Origin: Perkinsus olseni
Taxonomy: Eukaryota; Perkinsozoa; Perkinsida; Perkinsidae
Assembly: GCA_013115135.1 (NCBI GenBank)
Contig: JABANP010000957.1
Location: 1-10,661 of the forward strand
Reading direction: 5' to 3'
DNA length: 10,661 nt
Part shown: in pieces, positions 8,939 through 10,661 of the stretch
Layout of the letters: every line of letters starts with the position of its first letter
Position numbering within the stretch: the first letter of the stretch is position 1
The notes under the pieces: model-generated
What the model was told of the DNA's origin: nothing
The model's input: only the letters and a program-made list of their open reading frames with translations
Databases searched by the model: none
Position numbers and translations under genes: made by a program

Positions 8939-8974
<36 letters not shown>
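8939..8974. repeat. (TAG)12 microsatellite at the retroelement junction
   Basis: Twelve perfect TAG units, preceded by the phase-1 donor of the SET gene at 8938. Retroelement coding sequence begins at the very next base (CCG at 8975). It is the longest pure triplet tract I noticed in the window. Confidence 0.97.
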
Positions 8975-10606
8975 CCGATATCTTATGTGTTAGAGAAAGT
9001 TGATGCAGGATACCGGTTCGGAGGTCGTGTCAGGCCGATTTACAAGTTGGAACACTTGCTTTTTGTTGATGATTTGAAGTTATATGCGGAAAATCCTACC
9101 AAATTATCTAAGCTTGTTAGGGCTGCTTGTGATGTTGGTGAAGCCTCTGGGTTGAAATTTGGTATGCCTAAGTGTGCTTGGGTTGATATTGTCCGTGGTT
9201 TCCCTGTTGATAATAGACCTGATGAGGTGCCTGATGAGCTTGCTAATATGAAATATTTGAATGCGGGGGAGAGATATAAGTATTTAGGGGTGCCACAATG
9301 TATGCTCCCTGATGCCAAGTTGGTGTTTGATAATACTAAGAAAATATTATTGAAACGTGTAACGAAAGTACTGAATGTGAAACTATCAGCTGCTAATGTC
9401 ATTAAAACGCTTAATTCTTGGTGTATTTCTGTCGTATACTACCCAATTCAAGCGGGGCTTATTAAGAGAACTCAGGCCAGGCAATTAGATTGCCACATTC
9501 GAAATATTTTGAGACAATTTCATGGTCATGGTTATGTTTCCTCTACTGATTTATTATATTTGCCACGTGAGAAAGGTGGTAGAGGTTTAATAAACATTGA
9601 GGATGTTTGGTATAAGATCTGTACTGCTATAGGTGATTATGCTCGTGATAATCTTATCGATCTTTTACCACGATTGACAGATACTAATCCTCTGAATAAA
9701 ATAGTTGAGACTGCTGATGAGATTAGTAGGTTGTTTGATTTGGATATAAATTCTCAAGAGAATTTGTGTAATGGTGGGAAAATTGAAAGGCTGAAAAGGC
9801 GTTTACATGACGATAGAGAAAAACATTTTTATGAGATGGCTGTTGCTCCTGAGTGGCATAAGAAGATGGCCGAACAACAGTCCTCTGGGTTGGACTTGAA
9901 GGCTTCTGTTGGTTGGTTGGCCACTGCTAATGTGCCATTACAAATTGAAGCTGATATCATTGCACTGCGTACACTCTCGATAGCTACAAGAGCCTACCCG
10001 GTTGAGCAAGATGATCCGATGTGTAGATTGTGTGGACAAGCAAAGGAGACGTTATTTCACATTGTATCATGTTGCCCGGTTCTTGCACATGCTGAGTACT
10101 TTGATAGACATAATCGTATCTGTAGATTATTATATAAAGCATGTTGTGATATGTTGTCCGTCCCTTTTGAGAATGAGTGGTGGAGCTGTCGTCCCCCTTG
10201 TGTTAATGTTGAAGCTGGTAGTCTTTTCTGGGATCAGCCTGTTCATACTCCTCGTAAGTTGGAATATTACCGTCCTGATATCATTGCTGTTATTAAGTCG
10301 CGTCGTTTGGTATTGGTTATTGAAATAGCTGTATGTGCTGATCACTCTGTTGTTAAGAAAGAGGGGGAAAAGCGGTCAAAGTACCAGGCTTTGATCCAGG
10401 AGCTTGTGTTGATGTATCGTGGCTTCAGTGTTAAATTAGTACCAGTTGTTATAGGCGTAACTGGTGCTGTCACTAAGTCACTTCCAAGGATGCTGAAGGA
10501 TGCATTTCTTGGCGATGTTGATATCAGAACCTGTCAGAGAGTTGCTAGTACTAGTACTATCCATCTCTTGAGGCGGGTTCTGGGTGGGCCTAATGCGCCT
10601 ATATAA
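8975..10606 (+). CDS. retrotransposon polyprotein, C-terminal part: RT end, CCHC zinc knuckle, restriction-like endonuclease
   Basis: The protein copies element RNA into DNA at a nick made by its own endonuclease. The frame is open from 8975; an in-frame TAG of the microsatellite lies just before. Counting residues from 8987: FVDDLKLYA (26-34) is the RT catalytic DD motif, GLKFGMPKC (near 55-63) is the next palm motif, and YKYLGV follows near 97. Then come thumb-like helices and LYLPREKGGRGL, a conserved stretch in this group. C346 starts a C-x2-C-x8-H-x4-C knuckle. RPD at 429-431, with E446 in EIA 15 residues later and a downstream K..KY, forms the PD-(D/E)XK endonuclease typical of R2/R4/NeSL-type elements rather than the APE type. 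RT motifs before FVDD, including the first catalytic Asp, are missing, so this copy cannot reverse transcribe by itself. No internal stop or frameshift is seen, which suggests a young insertion. Confidence 0.87.
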   Translation, partial: PISYVLEKVDAGYRFGGRVRPIYKLEHLLFVDDLKLYAENPTKLSKLVRAACDVGEASGLKFGMPKCAWVDIVRGFPVDNRPDEVPDELANMKYLNAGERYKYLGVPQCMLPDAKLVFDNTKKILLKRVTKVLNVKLSAANVIKTLNSWCISVVYYPIQAGLIKRTQARQLDCHIRNILRQFHGHGYVSSTDLLYLPREKGGRGLINIEDVWYKICTAIGDYARDNLIDLLPRLTDTNPLNKIVETADEISRLFDLDINSQENLCNGGKIERLKRRLHDDREKHFYEMAVAPEWHKKMAEQQSSGLDLKASVGWLATANVPLQIEADIIALRTLSIATRAYPVEQDDPMCRLCGQAKETLFHIVSCCPVLAHAEYFDRHNRICRLLYKACCDMLSVPFENEWWSCRPPCVNVEAGSLFWDQPVHTPRKLEYYRPDIIAVIKSRRLVLVIEIAVCADHSVVKKEGEKRSKYQALIQELVLMYRGFSVKLVPVVIGVTGAVTKSLPRMLKDAFLGDVDIRTCQRVASTSTIHLLRRVLGGPNAPI

Positions 10607-10661
10607 AATGGACTGTAGCCTCACTGTTTGCTTTTGCCGCAGTGATGGTTGAATCTCATTA
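10607..10661 (+). other. start of the retroelement 3' UTR with a small hairpin
   Basis: After the TAA (10604-10606), TCACTG at 10621-10626 is the exact reverse complement of CAGTGA at 10640-10645, making a 6-bp stem with a 13-nt loop. In R2-type elements the 3' UTR RNA structure is recognised by the protein; that role here is inference. The window ends before the tail. Confidence 0.4.

Larger units (their letters stand above)
8975..10661 (+). mobile_element. 5'-truncated non-LTR retrotransposon with restriction-like endonuclease (R2/R4-like group)
   Basis: The element starts abruptly inside the reverse transcriptase domain, just upstream of the FVDD catalytic motif, and continues through zinc knuckle and endonuclease to a 3' UTR that runs off the window. 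A 5' truncation with an intact 3' end is the usual product of target-primed reverse transcription. The 5' junction lies on a (TAG)12 array within an intron of the SET gene. The 3' junction, poly(A) or repeat tail, and any target duplication are outside the window. The coding sequence is T-rich at third positions and free of microsatellites, unlike every neighbour. Confidence 0.85.

Noticed and set aside
8938..8974. CRISPR-like or tandem array
   Set aside because: It is a simple triplet microsatellite with no spacers, in a eukaryotic intron.
9040..9402. Minus-strand open frame of about 120 codons under the retroelement
   Set aside because: It is the antisense shadow of the RT coding sequence, which has clear catalytic motifs on the plus strand.

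Overview
The window looks like nuclear DNA of a unicellular eukaryote. The coding stretches are cut by more than 25 very short GT-AG introns (about 47-99 nt, donors mostly GTAnnn), and both exons and introns are packed with triplet microsatellites (CAT/GAT, TAG, ACC, TGG) that give runs of Ser, His, Asp, Asn and Gly. A protist is the best guess. An alveolate such as a perkinsid is possible, but that is only an impression from texture and I could not test it.

Layout: 1-111 is the end of an intron that begins with (TAG)n. 112-1181 is the C-terminal half of a SET-domain protein of the SETD3 / Rubisco-LSMT class. 1182-1729 is intergenic, with a tRNA-like element and a perfect 15-bp hairpin on the minus strand (1582-1662). 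1730-6079 is one gene that I could reconstruct across 21 introns with every reading phase consistent. It encodes a U2 snRNP-associated SR140/U2SURP-like (plant RRC1-like) protein with RRM, SURP and CID domains in the family order, about 1018 residues. 6080-7239 is low-complexity sequence that probably contains an unassigned multi-exon membrane protein gene. 7240-8937 is the N-terminal half of a SET-domain protein of the same class, in seven exons. Its next intron starts with (TAG)12, and directly after that array lies a 5'-truncated non-LTR retrotransposon (8975 to the window end). The element encodes the end of a reverse transcriptase, a CCHC zinc knuckle and a restriction-like endonuclease.

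The most intriguing point is the arrangement. The N-terminal SET half on the right stops at a (TAG)n intron with a phase-1 donor. The C-terminal SET half on the left starts after an intron that opens with (TAG)n and has a phase-1 acceptor. The two would join into one protein of about 788 residues, yet they lie in the wrong order with the SR140 gene between them. This suggests a tandem duplication, a circular or collapsed repeat unit, or a misassembly at the microsatellite and retroelement. The SR140 protein is itself a splicing factor; the SET proteins would be protein methyltransferases. No functional link between them is visible beyond proximity and same-strand order.
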